Source: Holophagales bacterium
GTDB taxonomy: Bacteria > Acidobacteriota > Thermoanaerobaculia > UBA5066
DNA: 64,000 bases
NCBI GenBank assembly: GCA_016719485.1
Contig: JADJZB010000020.1
Location: 186,001-250,000 of the forward strand
Reading direction: 5' to 3'
Shown here: positions 24,107 through 32,890 of the stretch, in pieces
How the letters are laid out: every line of letters begins with the position of its first letter
Numbering within the stretch: position 1 is the stretch's first letter
Notes under the pieces: generated by a model
The model's database searches: none
What the model was told of the DNA's origin: nothing
What the model saw: the letters and a program-made list of their open reading frames with translations, nothing else
Program-made: the position numbers and the translations under genes

Positions 24107-25570
24107 TCAGCCCACGCCGTCCGTCCCCGCGCGGTACCGCCCCGTCACCAGGAGGTTCACCGCCGCGAGGACGAAGAGCACCGCGAAGACCGGCAGGAGC
24201 GACCGCTCGATGGCCAGGCGCAGCGCGGGCGAGGTGGCGGCGCCACCGTCGAGGAGGTGCCCGGCCGTGTCGGCCGCGGGGCCGAGCCTCTGGGCGAGGC
24301 CGGCGGCGAGGATGCCGCCCAGCGCGCCGACGCCGATCGAGCCGCCGACCGTCCGCGAGAAGGGGACGAGGCTGGTGGCGATGCCGCGCCGCTTCTCCGG
24401 CACGACGTGCTGGATGACGAGGACCTGGCTCAGCGACGACGGCCCGAGGCCGAGGCCGACGAGCCCGCAGGCGAGGCTGATCCAGCCGACACCGGCGCCG
24501 AGGAGGGCGGCGAGGCCCAGCCCGGCGAAGCCGGCGAGGATGAGGAGCGCGCCGGCGCGGGCCGTTCTGCGGAAGCCGGCCCGCACGATGAACCGCGCGG
24601 CGATCGCGGCCGAGAGCGACCAGCCGAAGACGAGCGGCGTGACGACGGCGCCCGCGGCACCGGCGCTCCCGCCCCGCGCCCCCTGGACGAAGAGCGGCAC
24701 GAACGTGTCGACGCCGTAGATGCTCGTGCCGATCAGGACCCCGGAGAGGTAGGGCGCGGCCGTCTCCACGCGCGTGAAGAGGTCCGGGGGGATGAGCGGG
24801 TGCTCGCGTCGGCCCTGCAGGCGGGCGAAAGCGGCGAGGAAGGCGACGGCCAGGAGCAACAGGCCTCCGCGGGCGAGGAGCCCGAGGGAGCCGGGGCCCG
24901 CCCGATGGAGGACCGCGAAGAGAAGCGCGGTGACGCCGACGGCGAGCGTGGCCGCGCCCGCCAGGTCGAGCGGGTCGCGCCGCTTCTCCCGCGTCTCGAC
25001 CATCTGCGTCGCCACGAGAGCGAAGGCCAGGAGGCCGAGCGGGAGGTTGATGGTGAAGATCGACCGCCAGCCGAACGAGACGGTGAGGAACGCCCCGAGG
25101 AGCGGGCCGATGAGGCTGGCGACGCCCCACACGCCGCTGAAGAGGCCCTGGACCTTCGCGCGTTCCTGGATCGAGTAGAGGTCTCCCGTGACGGTGAGCG
25201 CGACGGGCATGAGGCCGCCCGCCCCGAGGCCCTGGAGCGCCCTGGCCGCGATGAGCTGCGGCATCGAGCGGGCGAGAGCGCAGACGAGCGCGCCGCCGAG
25301 GAAGAGGGCGGTCGCGACGAGGAGGACCCGCCGGCGGCCGTAGAGGTCGGCGAGGCGCCCGAAGAGCGGCATCGAGATCGTGGAGGTGAGGAGGTAGACG
25401 GAGAAGACCCACGAGTAGAGGGAGAGGCCGTGGAGGTCGCCGATGATCGTGGGCATCGCCGTCGAGACGACCGTCGACTCGAAGGAGGCGAGCGCCGTGA
25501 CGAGGAGCAGCGCGAAGGTCACCGCGCGGCGGCGTTTCGGGTCGAAGCGGGGGGAGACGGGGGACGTCAC
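24107..25570 (-). CDS. MFS transporter, DHA2/EmrB-QacA type
   Basis: 487 residues with 14 hydrophobic segments. Motif A is visible between TM2 and TM3 (GRLADLYGRRRV), and the TM1 motif LDxTVVNxALP appears here as FESTVVSTAMP. The first acidic/Asp position is Glu, and P-T-I-I-GDL follows. It would export drugs or lipophilic compounds by proton antiport. No regulator or periplasmic adaptor gene is adjacent. Confidence 0.88.
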   Translation of the reverse strand: MTSPVSPRFDPKRRRAVTFALLLVTALASFESTVVSTAMPTIIGDLHGLSLYSWVFSVYLLTSTISMPLFGRLADLYGRRRVLLVATALFLGGALVCALARSMPQLIAARALQGLGAGGLMPVALTVTGDLYSIQERAKVQGLFSGVWGVASLIGPLLGAFLTVSFGWRSIFTINLPLGLLAFALVATQMVETREKRRDPLDLAGAATLAVGVTALLFAVLHRAGPGSLGLLARGGLLLLAVAFLAAFARLQGRREHPLIPPDLFTRVETAAPYLSGVLIGTSIYGVDTFVPLFVQGARGGSAGAAGAVVTPLVFGWSLSAAIAARFIVRAGFRRTARAGALLILAGFAGLGLAALLGAGVGWISLACGLVGLGLGPSSLSQVLVIQHVVPEKRRGIATSLVPFSRTVGGSIGVGALGGILAAGLAQRLGPAADTAGHLLDGGAATSPALRLAIERSLLPVFAVLFVLAAVNLLVTGRYRAGTDGVG

Positions 25571-25700
25571 GGCTTCACCGGAGGCCCGACGCGAAGGCCG
25601 CGTTCAATCCTGCTGCCGCGAGAACCGGCAGAGTGGCCGACACCGACGGGAGTATAGGGGCGGCCTCTCCGGAGGGCCGGCGTCGTACGATAAGCAGCGC

Positions 25701-26402
25701 GTGACGGCTCACGAGGTCGAGGAACGGCGGTCCCCTCCCGGGGAGGTGCTGGCAGCGCTCTACAGGCGGCGTTTCCCGCCGGCGGAGCTCGAGGCCATGC
25801 GCGCGGTCTGGCGCGTCCTCGTTCACGAGTTCTTCGGTCCGAGAATCCCGGAGCAGGGGACGGTCGTCGACGTCGGCGCGGGGCCGTGCCTCTTCATCAA
25901 CGAGGTGAGGGCGGCGCGCCGCATCGCGGTCGATGCGAACCCGACGCTCGCGCAGTCGGCCGGCCCCGGCGTCGAGGCCGTCGTCGACGGCGACGTCGAC
26001 CTGCCGTCGATTCCCGACGGCACGGCCGACACGGTCTTCATGAGCAACTTCCTCGAGCATCTGGCCTCGCCGGCCGAGGTGCTCCGGGCCCTCTCCGCCG
26101 CCCGGCGCATCCTGCGACCGGGTGGAGAGATCCTGGTCCTTCAGCCGAATTTCCGGCTGAGTCCCGCCCGCTACTTCGACTTCGTCGACCACGTCGTCAT
26201 CCTGACCGACCGGAGCCTCGTCGAGGGGCTCGAGGCGACGGGTTTCACGATCCGCGAGCTGCGCGTCCGCTTCCTCCCCTTCACGTCGAAGTCCCGGATC
26301 CCGAAGTGGCCCTGGGCCGTGTCGGCCTACCTGAGACTGCGGCCCCTTCAGTGGCTGCTCGGAGGGCAGACGTTCGTGCGTGCCCGGAGAGCGACGCCGT
26401 GA
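25701..26402 (+). CDS. SAM-dependent methyltransferase (class I)
   Basis: 233 residues from GTG 25701. SAM motif I is VVDVGAGPC (residues about 54-62), motif II/III is around DLPSIPDGTADTVFMSNFLEHL, and a late motif is RRILRPGGEILVLQPN. This is the Methyltransf_11 pattern. It overlaps the next gene as GTGA, so it works with a glycosyltransferase; methylation of a lipid-linked or surface glycan is a reasonable inference. Confidence 0.85.
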   Translation: MTAHEVEERRSPPGEVLAALYRRRFPPAELEAMRAVWRVLVHEFFGPRIPEQGTVVDVGAGPCLFINEVRAARRIAVDANPTLAQSAGPGVEAVVDGDVDLPSIPDGTADTVFMSNFLEHLASPAEVLRALSAARRILRPGGEILVLQPNFRLSPARYFDFVDHVVILTDRSLVEGLEATGFTIRELRVRFLPFTSKSRIPKWPWAVSAYLRLRPLQWLLGGQTFVRARRATP

Positions 26403-27130
26403 ACGCGTCCGCCTCCGACAGGATCAGCCTCTTCTTCCCGGTCTACCGGGACGAGCGGACGATCGAGCGTGTCGCGGCGAAGGCGCACCGGGTCCTCGCG
26501 GAGCTGACGTCCGACTACGAGATCATCGTCGTCAACGACGGCTCGCCCGACCGGGCCGGCGAGATCGCCGACGAGCTGGCCCGCCAGAGCCCGCGTGTGA
26601 GGGTCATCCACCACGGCGGGAACCTGGGCTACGGAAAGGCCCTCCGGACCGGTCTCGAGGCGGCGCGGTACGAGTGGATCGCGTTCACCGACGGGGACGA
26701 CGAGTACGAGGTGGACGATCTGCGCAAGCTCTGGCGGCTGCGCGAGCACTACGACCTGATCCTGACCTTCCGCTACGCGAAGAGGTACGGGAGCGCGCGG
26801 ATCTTCATCTCGTTCGTCTACAACAACCTCCTCCGGTCGGTCTTCCGGACGCGTTACCGCGACATCAGCTGCGGCCTGCGCCTCGTCCGGAAGGAGGTGG
26901 CCGCCGAGCTCCCGCTCCGTTCGTCCAGCCCCTTCATCGGTGCGGAGATCGCGATCAAGACGATGCTCAAGGGGTTCCGCGTCGGGGAAGTGGGGATCCA
27001 GACGTTCCCGCGGGAGTTCGGCCGCGGATCCTCGACGAGCCTCGCGAACATCCTCGCCACGCTGCGCGACATGCGCCTCGTCTACCGGGAAGTCTTCTCG
27101 CCCGGGTACGACCGTCCCCTGAACCACTGA
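26399..27130 (+). CDS. Family 2 glycosyltransferase (DPM1/GtrB-like)
   Basis: 243 residues from GTG 26399 in 4-base overlap with the methyltransferase. GT-A fold features are FFPVYRDERTIE, VVNDGSPDRA, GYGKALRTG and the metal-binding FTDGDDEYE. No C-terminal membrane helices are present, unlike GtrB, so it is of the soluble dolichol/polyprenyl-phosphate mannose synthase type. Confidence 0.85.
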   Translation: MNASASDRISLFFPVYRDERTIERVAAKAHRVLAELTSDYEIIVVNDGSPDRAGEIADELARQSPRVRVIHHGGNLGYGKALRTGLEAARYEWIAFTDGDDEYEVDDLRKLWRLREHYDLILTFRYAKRYGSARIFISFVYNNLLRSVFRTRYRDISCGLRLVRKEVAAELPLRSSSPFIGAEIAIKTMLKGFRVGEVGIQTFPREFGRGSSTSLANILATLRDMRLVYREVFSPGYDRPLNH

Positions 27131-27173
27131 CCGGCAGCGGTCGGAGAGGCCCTCGGGCGTCGGACCCCGATGC

Positions 27174-27179
27174 TAGACT
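27174..27179 (+). promoter_or_regulatory. Possible -10 box for a leaderless message
   Basis: TAGACT lies 6 bases before the ATG of the 1-pyrroline-5-carboxylate dehydrogenase gene, which has no ribosome-binding site. Transcription would begin at or next to the start codon. No good -35 is seen. Confidence 0.3.
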
Positions 27180-27185
27180 TTCTGC

Positions 27186-28769
27186 ATGTTTCTGAAGCGT
27201 TTCACGAACGATCCCATCCACGACTACAGCCGCGAAGACAGCGTCCGGGGCGTCGCCCGCGCCGTGGAGGCCGTCCGGGCTCGTTTCGGAGAAACGTACC
27301 CGGCCATCATCGACGGAAAGCCGGTCGTCACGGCGAAGTCGATCGCCTCGCTCTGCCCCTCGAACCCCGAGATCGTCGTCGGGCGGATCTCGAGCTGCTC
27401 GCGCGAGGACGTCGACCGGGCGATGGCCGCGGCGAAGGCCGCCTTCGCCACCTGGTCGCGGACGAATCCCGAGGAACGCGCCGAGACGCTCCTGCGCCTC
27501 GCCGCCCTCATGCGCGAGCGGCGGTTCGAGCTCCTCGCGCTGCTGGCGTTCGAGATCGGGAAGGACTGGTACGAAGCCGACGCCGAGATCGCGGAGGCGA
27601 TCGACTTCTGCGAGTACTACGCGCGGCTCGCCCTGACCCACTTCCAGTACCACCCGCTCACGCGTCTCTCGACCGAGGACAACTGCTACTACTACATCCC
27701 CCTCGGCGTCGGTGCGGTCGTCACGCCGTGGAACTTCCCGCTCGCGATCCTCGGCGGGATGACGATGGCCGCGGTCGTCGCAGGAAACACCGTCGTCCTC
27801 AAGCCGAGCTCCGACACGCCGATCCTGGCGCACCGACTCGTCGAGATGGCCCACGAGGCCGGCGTCCCGGCGGGCGTCATCAACCTCGTGCCCGGCTCGG
27901 GCGGCGAGATCGGCGACTACATGGTGACGCACCCCGACGTGCGGTTCGTGTCGTTCACCGGGTCGGCCGAGGTGGGCCTCAGGATCAACGAGATCATCGC
28001 CAGGCCCGCCGCGGGGAAGAAGTGGATGACCCGCTACGTCTCCGAGATGGGCGGCAAGAACGCGATCATCGTCGACGAGACGGCCGACCTCGACTCTGCC
28101 TCGACCGGCGCCGTCCGGTCGGCGTTCGGCTTCCAGGGGCAGAAGTGCTCCGCCTGCTCACGCCTGATCGTCGACCGGCGCGTTCACGGCAAGCTCGTCG
28201 AGATGGTCCTCGCGAAGGCGAAGCTGATCCCCGTCGGCGACCCCTGGGAAGACCCCTGCGTTTTCACCGGCCCCGTCGCGAACGCCTCGGCCCACAAGAG
28301 CATCCTCGCGGCCATCGAGACAGGCAAGGGCGAAGGGAGGCTCCTCCTCGGCGGTCATGCGCTCGACCGCGCGGGCTGGTACATCGCCCCGACGATCTTC
28401 GACGGCGTGAAGGCCGGCTCGTTCCTCGAGCAGGAGGAGATCTTCGGACCGGTCCTCGCGATCATCCCGGTCGACGGGTTCGACGAAGCGCTCGCCGTCG
28501 CGAACGACACGCTGTACGGCCTGACCGGCGCGGTCTACTCCACCTCCATCGACCGCATCGACCGGGCCAAGCGCGAGTACCACGCCGGCAACCTCTACCT
28601 GAACCGGGGCTGCACGGGCGCGCTCGTCGGCGTCCACCCCTTCGGCGGCTTCAACCTCTCGGGAACCGACTCGAAGGCGGGAGGTCCCGACTACCTGATG
28701 AACTTCACGCAGGGAAAGACGACCTCCGAGAGGATCACGATCGCCCGCCTCGCGGGAATCGGCGTCTGA
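27186..28769 (+). CDS. rocA: 1-pyrroline-5-carboxylate dehydrogenase
   Basis: 527 residues, the usual length for stand-alone RocA-type enzymes. It oxidises glutamate-5-semialdehyde (from proline or ornithine) to glutamate with NAD. Catalytic C321 lies in GQKCSACSR, the general base E287 in VSEMGGKN, and the NAD-loop pattern is FTGSAEVGLRI. The N-terminal extension (residues 1-60) and YYYIPLGVGAVVTPWNFP fit this family. It connects with the ornithine operon metabolically but lies 11 kb away. Confidence 0.92.
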   Translation: MFLKRFTNDPIHDYSREDSVRGVARAVEAVRARFGETYPAIIDGKPVVTAKSIASLCPSNPEIVVGRISSCSREDVDRAMAAAKAAFATWSRTNPEERAETLLRLAALMRERRFELLALLAFEIGKDWYEADAEIAEAIDFCEYYARLALTHFQYHPLTRLSTEDNCYYYIPLGVGAVVTPWNFPLAILGGMTMAAVVAGNTVVLKPSSDTPILAHRLVEMAHEAGVPAGVINLVPGSGGEIGDYMVTHPDVRFVSFTGSAEVGLRINEIIARPAAGKKWMTRYVSEMGGKNAIIVDETADLDSASTGAVRSAFGFQGQKCSACSRLIVDRRVHGKLVEMVLAKAKLIPVGDPWEDPCVFTGPVANASAHKSILAAIETGKGEGRLLLGGHALDRAGWYIAPTIFDGVKAGSFLEQEEIFGPVLAIIPVDGFDEALAVANDTLYGLTGAVYSTSIDRIDRAKREYHAGNLYLNRGCTGALVGVHPFGGFNLSGTDSKAGGPDYLMNFTQGKTTSERITIARLAGIGV

Positions 28770-29167
28770 AAGAGCTCCTCTTCCCCTGGCCGCCGCGCCG
28801 CCTCGCATGGGCCCGACCCTGGCAGGTGGCGCTGCGGACCGTCCACATCGTGTCGATGGCAATCGTCCTCGGGGGCGTGGCCTGGGGGGTTCCCGAGGAG
28901 AAGTTCCAGCACTCCTTCGTGCTGACGGCCGTCAGCGGCGTCCTCCTCCTCGCGATCGACCTGTTCAGGAGCTGCGTCTTCCTCTACCAGGGGGCCGGCG
29001 TCGCGTCGGTCGTGAAGCTCGCCCTCGTCGGCCTCGGGTACCACATCCCCGAGTCGCGTCTCGCCTTCTATCTCGCGGCCACGGTCGTCGGCTCGGTCGG
29101 GTCGCACATGACCGGCTCGTGGCGGCACTGGTCGTTCCTCGACCGGAAGGTGCTGAAGCAGGACTGA
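28766..29167 (+). CDS. Small integral membrane protein
   Basis: About 133 residues and four hydrophobic segments (for example VALRTVHIVSMAIVLGG and FVLTAVSGVLLLAID). The start is unclear: CTG 28766 overlaps the upstream stop, and the next candidate, GTG 28826, would remove a charged lead-in. Function unknown. Its only clue is tight linkage to the dehydrogenase gene. Confidence 0.55.
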   Translation: MKELLFPWPPRRLAWARPWQVALRTVHIVSMAIVLGGVAWGVPEEKFQHSFVLTAVSGVLLLAIDLFRSCVFLYQGAGVASVVKLALVGLGYHIPESRLAFYLAATVVGSVGSHMTGSWRHWSFLDRKVLKQD

Positions 29168-29218
29168 GGGCGCAAGGACAGCAGGACCGGCCGGGTGGCA
29201 GCCGGTTCGTGGGAAGCC

Positions 29219-30253
29219 TCAGACCCCGAACGTCCGCGCCACGAGGCTCCGCGCCCGCGCCGGGTCGGTCGTCCCCTTCACGATCGCGCGGCCGTCGGAG
29301 AAGAGCGTCAGCTCGACCTCCTCGGTCCGGAAGCGGAGGAGGTGCTCGTTCGCGAGGACCGTCCCGAGCGGACGCAGCCGTTCGGCCAGCGACGCGAAAT
29401 CGGGGCGGGAGGGGACCAGGGGTCGGACCTGGACCGAATCGCGGCCACAGAGCGCCGCCGTCTGCGGGGTCTCCACGGAGAGGAAGTCGAACCGGCGCTC
29501 CACGCAGCAGGGGCAGCGGCTTTCGCCGGGCCGGTACGGGAGGGCGACGCGCGTGAAGCGCCCCTCCCAGACGTCGGCGTAGACGACCTCGGCCTCGGAA
29601 GGGGCTTCGCGGGTCGCGAGCCAGCGGAGGGCGCGGCCGACCTGCATCGAGGCGGCGAGGTGCGCTGCCGGCCCGAGGATTCCCGCCGTGTCGCAGGTGG
29701 GAGAGGTGCCGGGCTCGGGGATCTCGGGCATCAGGCAGCGCAGGCACGGGGTGTGGCCCGGGACGAGGAGCGCCGCGAGTCCCGTCGAGCCGATGCAGGC
29801 TCCGTAGACCCACGGGAGCCCCTTCTCGACGCAGGCGTCGTTCAGGAGGAAGCGCGCCTCGAAGCTGTCGAAGCCGTCCACGACGAGGTCGACGCCGTCG
29901 ATCAGCTCGCGGACGTTTCTGGGGCCCATGTCGACGACGACGGGCTCCACCTCGACGTCCGTGTTTACGCGCGCCAGGCGCCGGGCGGCCGCGACGGCCT
30001 TCGGGAGTCCCTCGCGGACGTCGGCCTCCTCGAAGAGCGCCTGGCGCTGGAGGTTCGAGAGCTCGACGACGTCGCGGTCGACGATCCGGAGGAACCCGAC
30101 TCCCGCCCGGGCGAGGAGGCTGGCCGACTCGGCCCCCAGCCCGCCGCAGCCGGCGACGAGGACGCGGGCTGCGCGGATCCGGGCCTGTCCCTCCTCGCCG
30201 AGCGGGCGGAAGAGCACCTGGCGGGAATACCGGTCATCCGCTTTCCAGGGCAT
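29219..30253 (-). CDS. ThiF/MoeB/HesA-type E1-like activating enzyme
   Basis: 344 residues. Nucleotide-binding GCGGLGAESA lies at residues 36-45; the acidic/Arg region is RIVDRDVVELSNLQRQ; the E1 aspartate is in VDGFDSFEARFLLND. Two zinc cysteine pairs are present (CLRC and CPCC). It adenylates the C-terminal Gly-Gly of a MoaD/ThiS-like carrier; one such carrier is encoded at 32599-32832. Divergent transcription from the AOR gene and the context suggest pterin cofactor synthesis for tungsten or molybdenum. Confidence 0.85.
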   Translation of the reverse strand: MPWKADDRYSRQVLFRPLGEEGQARIRAARVLVAGCGGLGAESASLLARAGVGFLRIVDRDVVELSNLQRQALFEEADVREGLPKAVAAARRLARVNTDVEVEPVVVDMGPRNVRELIDGVDLVVDGFDSFEARFLLNDACVEKGLPWVYGACIGSTGLAALLVPGHTPCLRCLMPEIPEPGTSPTCDTAGILGPAAHLAASMQVGRALRWLATREAPSEAEVVYADVWEGRFTRVALPYRPGESRCPCCVERRFDFLSVETPQTAALCGRDSVQVRPLVPSRPDFASLAERLRPLGTVLANEHLLRFRTEEVELTLFSDGRAIVKGTTDPARARSLVARTFGV

Positions 30254-30376
30254 GAAACCTCCGGGGGACGGCCTTCCCTTGCCCCCTATCTCCGTCGGAT
30301 GTTACTGTCCCAAGGGCGGTTTGGCTCTCGCGACGTCTCCTTCCGGAGACGCGCCGGCCGGCCGCAAGAGGCGAGC

Positions 30377-32578
30377 ATGTCCACGACGACGCCCGACTAC
30401 ACCGTCCGCACGAACTACACCGACAACCTCGAGGAGATGAGGGCCGCCCACAAGGTCCTCCTCGAGGTGCCGTTCACCCCCAGCGAACCGTACCGCGGCT
30501 ACAACATGCGCTCGCTCCACATCGACCTGACGACCCTGACGGTGACCGAGAAGAAGGTCACGCAGGAGATGGTCGACACCTTCGTCGGCGGGCGCGGCTT
30601 CGGCCTCTGGTACCTCTGGAACGCCACGACGCCGACGACGAAGTGGAACGACCCGGAGAACGAGATCGTCATCAGCCCCGGGCCGATCGCGGGGATCACG
30701 CAGTACCCCGGCACCGGCAAGTCGCTCGTCGTCGCGATCTCGCCCCTCACCGACATCCCGATCGACTGCAACGTCGGCGGCTACTACGGGCCGCTCCTGA
30801 AGTTCTGCGGCTTCGACGCCCTCGAGCTCCAGGGGAAGGCCGACCGCGAGGTCGTGATCCTCGTCGACGGGCCGCGCGGCGTCATCCGGATCGAGGAGGC
30901 CCCGCTCGAGCCGGCCGACAGCCACATCTGCTCCGAGATCTTCACGCACATGTACGCCGACGGGCCGACCGACCTCAAGAACGTCTCGGTCGTCTCGGCG
31001 GGGAAGGGCTCGGACCACAGCCTCATCGGCTGCCTGAACTTCTCCTTCTACGACGCCAAGCGCAAGGCGGCGCGCCTCAAGCAGGCGGGACGCGGCGGCG
31101 TCGGGACCGTCTTCCGCGACAAGAACCTGAAGGCGCTCGTCGTCCGCGGCCCGGTCATCAAGGCCGACCTGAACCACGTGGCGGACCGGGCGCGGATCCA
31201 GAAGGTCGGGAGCGTCATCAACAAGGAGATCCACGACCTCGACGCCGAGCAGTGCAACATGAAGCGCCAGGGGACGGCGCACCTCGTCGAGGTCATGGAC
31301 GCCTACGACCTCCTCCCGGTGAAGAACTTTCAGTACGGCAACCACCCCGACACGAAGAACATCGCCTCTCCGGTATGGGACGCTCGCTTCACGCAGGGGA
31401 TCCCCGACGGCTGCTGGTACGGCTGCACGATGTCGTGCTCGAAGGGAGCCGACGGCCACGTCGTGAAGACGGGCCCCTACAAGGGCGACATCGTCACGGT
31501 GGACGGGCCCGAGTACGAGAACGCCGCCGGCCTCGCGGCCAACTGCGGCATCTTCGACCCCGACTGGCTCCTCGAGGTCAACTTCTACTGCGACACCTAC
31601 GGGGTCGACACGATCTCGTACGGCACGCTCTGCGCCTTCGCGATGGAGTGCTGGCAGCGCGGCATCCTGAACGCCGAGCGGACGGGCGGCCTCGACCTGA
31701 GCTGGGGGAACGCCGAGTCGCAGATGGAGATCCTCCACCAGATCGCCCGCGGCGAGGGCTTCGGCCTCATCGCCGGGCAGGGCGTCAGGAAGATGAAGCA
31801 GATCTTCGCCGAGCGCGGCTGGGGCGACATGCAGCTCATGACCGACATCGGCATGGAGGTCAAGGGGCTCGAGTACTCGCAGTACCAGTCGAAGGAGTCG
31901 CTCGCGCAGCAGGGGGGCTACGCCCTGACGAACAAGGGCCCCCAGCACGACGAGGCCTGGCTCATCTTCATGGACATGGTCAACAAGCACCTGCCGACCT
32001 TCGAGGCCAAGGCGGAGGCGCTCCACTACTTCCCGCTCTTCCGGACGTGGTTCGGCCTGCACGGCCTCTGCAAGCTCCCCTGGAACGACATCGAGCCGGC
32101 GAACAACGCCGAGCAGGCCGAGCCGGCCAAGGTGCCCGAGCACGTCCACAACTACTGCGAGATCGCCTCCGGCGTGACGGGCCTCGAGGTCACGAAGGAG
32201 AAGATCATCGAGCAGTCGGAGAAGGTCTACAACTTCCAGCGCGTCTTCAACCTCCGGCGCGGCTACGGCCGGCGCGAGCACGACTGGCCGCCGTACCGCT
32301 CCGTCGGCCCGGTGACGGTCGAGGAGTACGAGTCGCGCGCGGAGCGCTACGACAAGCAGATGCTCGAGGAGATCGGCGTCGACCCGGCCGGCAAGCCGGT
32401 CGAGGAGAAGATCGCCATCACCCGGAAGTACCGCGAGGACCGCTACTCCAAGCTCTGCGACGCGGTCTACAAGCGCCGCGGCTGGACGACGGACGGCGTC
32501 CCGACGATGGAGACGATCACGAAGCTCGGGATCGCCTTCCCCGAGGTCGTCGAGCTCGTGCAGAAGAACGGGGGCTGA
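30377..32578 (+). CDS. aor: Aldehyde:ferredoxin oxidoreductase (tungsten enzyme)
   Basis: 733 residues from ATG 30377; upstream frame is only antisense to the E1 gene. It oxidises aldehydes to acids with ferredoxin as acceptor. The 4Fe-4S ligands are C346-x3-C350-x3-C354 plus C565 (HGLCKLP). Pterin-binding regions are GGRGFG (near residue 73) and DIGMEVKGLEYSQYQ. At 733 residues it is longer than the roughly 605 of classical archaeal AOR, with an extra N-terminal 40 residues and C-terminal tail; this size is seen in the BamB/other-AOR branches, so the exact substrate is open. Confidence 0.9.
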   Translation: MSTTTPDYTVRTNYTDNLEEMRAAHKVLLEVPFTPSEPYRGYNMRSLHIDLTTLTVTEKKVTQEMVDTFVGGRGFGLWYLWNATTPTTKWNDPENEIVISPGPIAGITQYPGTGKSLVVAISPLTDIPIDCNVGGYYGPLLKFCGFDALELQGKADREVVILVDGPRGVIRIEEAPLEPADSHICSEIFTHMYADGPTDLKNVSVVSAGKGSDHSLIGCLNFSFYDAKRKAARLKQAGRGGVGTVFRDKNLKALVVRGPVIKADLNHVADRARIQKVGSVINKEIHDLDAEQCNMKRQGTAHLVEVMDAYDLLPVKNFQYGNHPDTKNIASPVWDARFTQGIPDGCWYGCTMSCSKGADGHVVKTGPYKGDIVTVDGPEYENAAGLAANCGIFDPDWLLEVNFYCDTYGVDTISYGTLCAFAMECWQRGILNAERTGGLDLSWGNAESQMEILHQIARGEGFGLIAGQGVRKMKQIFAERGWGDMQLMTDIGMEVKGLEYSQYQSKESLAQQGGYALTNKGPQHDEAWLIFMDMVNKHLPTFEAKAEALHYFPLFRTWFGLHGLCKLPWNDIEPANNAEQAEPAKVPEHVHNYCEIASGVTGLEVTKEKIIEQSEKVYNFQRVFNLRRGYGRREHDWPPYRSVGPVTVEEYESRAERYDKQMLEEIGVDPAGKPVEEKIAITRKYREDRYSKLCDAVYKRRGWTTDGVPTMETITKLGIAFPEVVELVQKNGG

Positions 32579-32598
32579 CGCGGTGGATCCGAACCCGG

Positions 32599-32832
32599 GT
32601 GCTCCGGCTGCCGGCCACGGCCGATCGGGGCACCCGGCTCGTCGTGAACGGCGACCCGCTCGACTGGCACGAGGGGATGACCGTCCGCGACGTCCTGAAG
32701 GCGAAGAACTACATCTTCAAGCTCCTGATCATCACGGTGAACGGGACTCTGATCCCGCGCGGGTCGTACGACGAGGCGCCGGTCCCCGCCGGCGCCGACG
32801 TCAAGGTCGTCCACCTCATCAGCGGGGGCTGA
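32599..32832 (+). CDS. MoaD/ThiS-like ubiquitin-fold sulfur carrier
   Basis: About 77 residues from GTG 32599; GTG 32644 is an alternative giving 62. The beta-grasp pattern is RLVVNGDPLDWHEGMTV, TVNGTLIPR and DVKVVHLISGG, with the required C-terminal Gly-Gly. It would be adenylated by the E1-like protein encoded at 29219-30253 and donate sulfur for the metal-binding pterin dithiolene of AOR. It follows aor by 20 bases. Confidence 0.8.
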   Translation: MLRLPATADRGTRLVVNGDPLDWHEGMTVRDVLKAKNYIFKLLIITVNGTLIPRGSYDEAPVPAGADVKVVHLISGG

Positions 32833-32890
32833 GGCTCCCGTCGTATTCCCGTTTCGCACGGAGTCGGCCGGGCCGCCTCGAAGGAGATCC

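Noticed and set aside
30302..32281. 659-codon minus-strand frame opposite AOR
   Set aside because: Antisense shadow of the aor gene; Asp/Val/Arg-rich with no recognisable motif.
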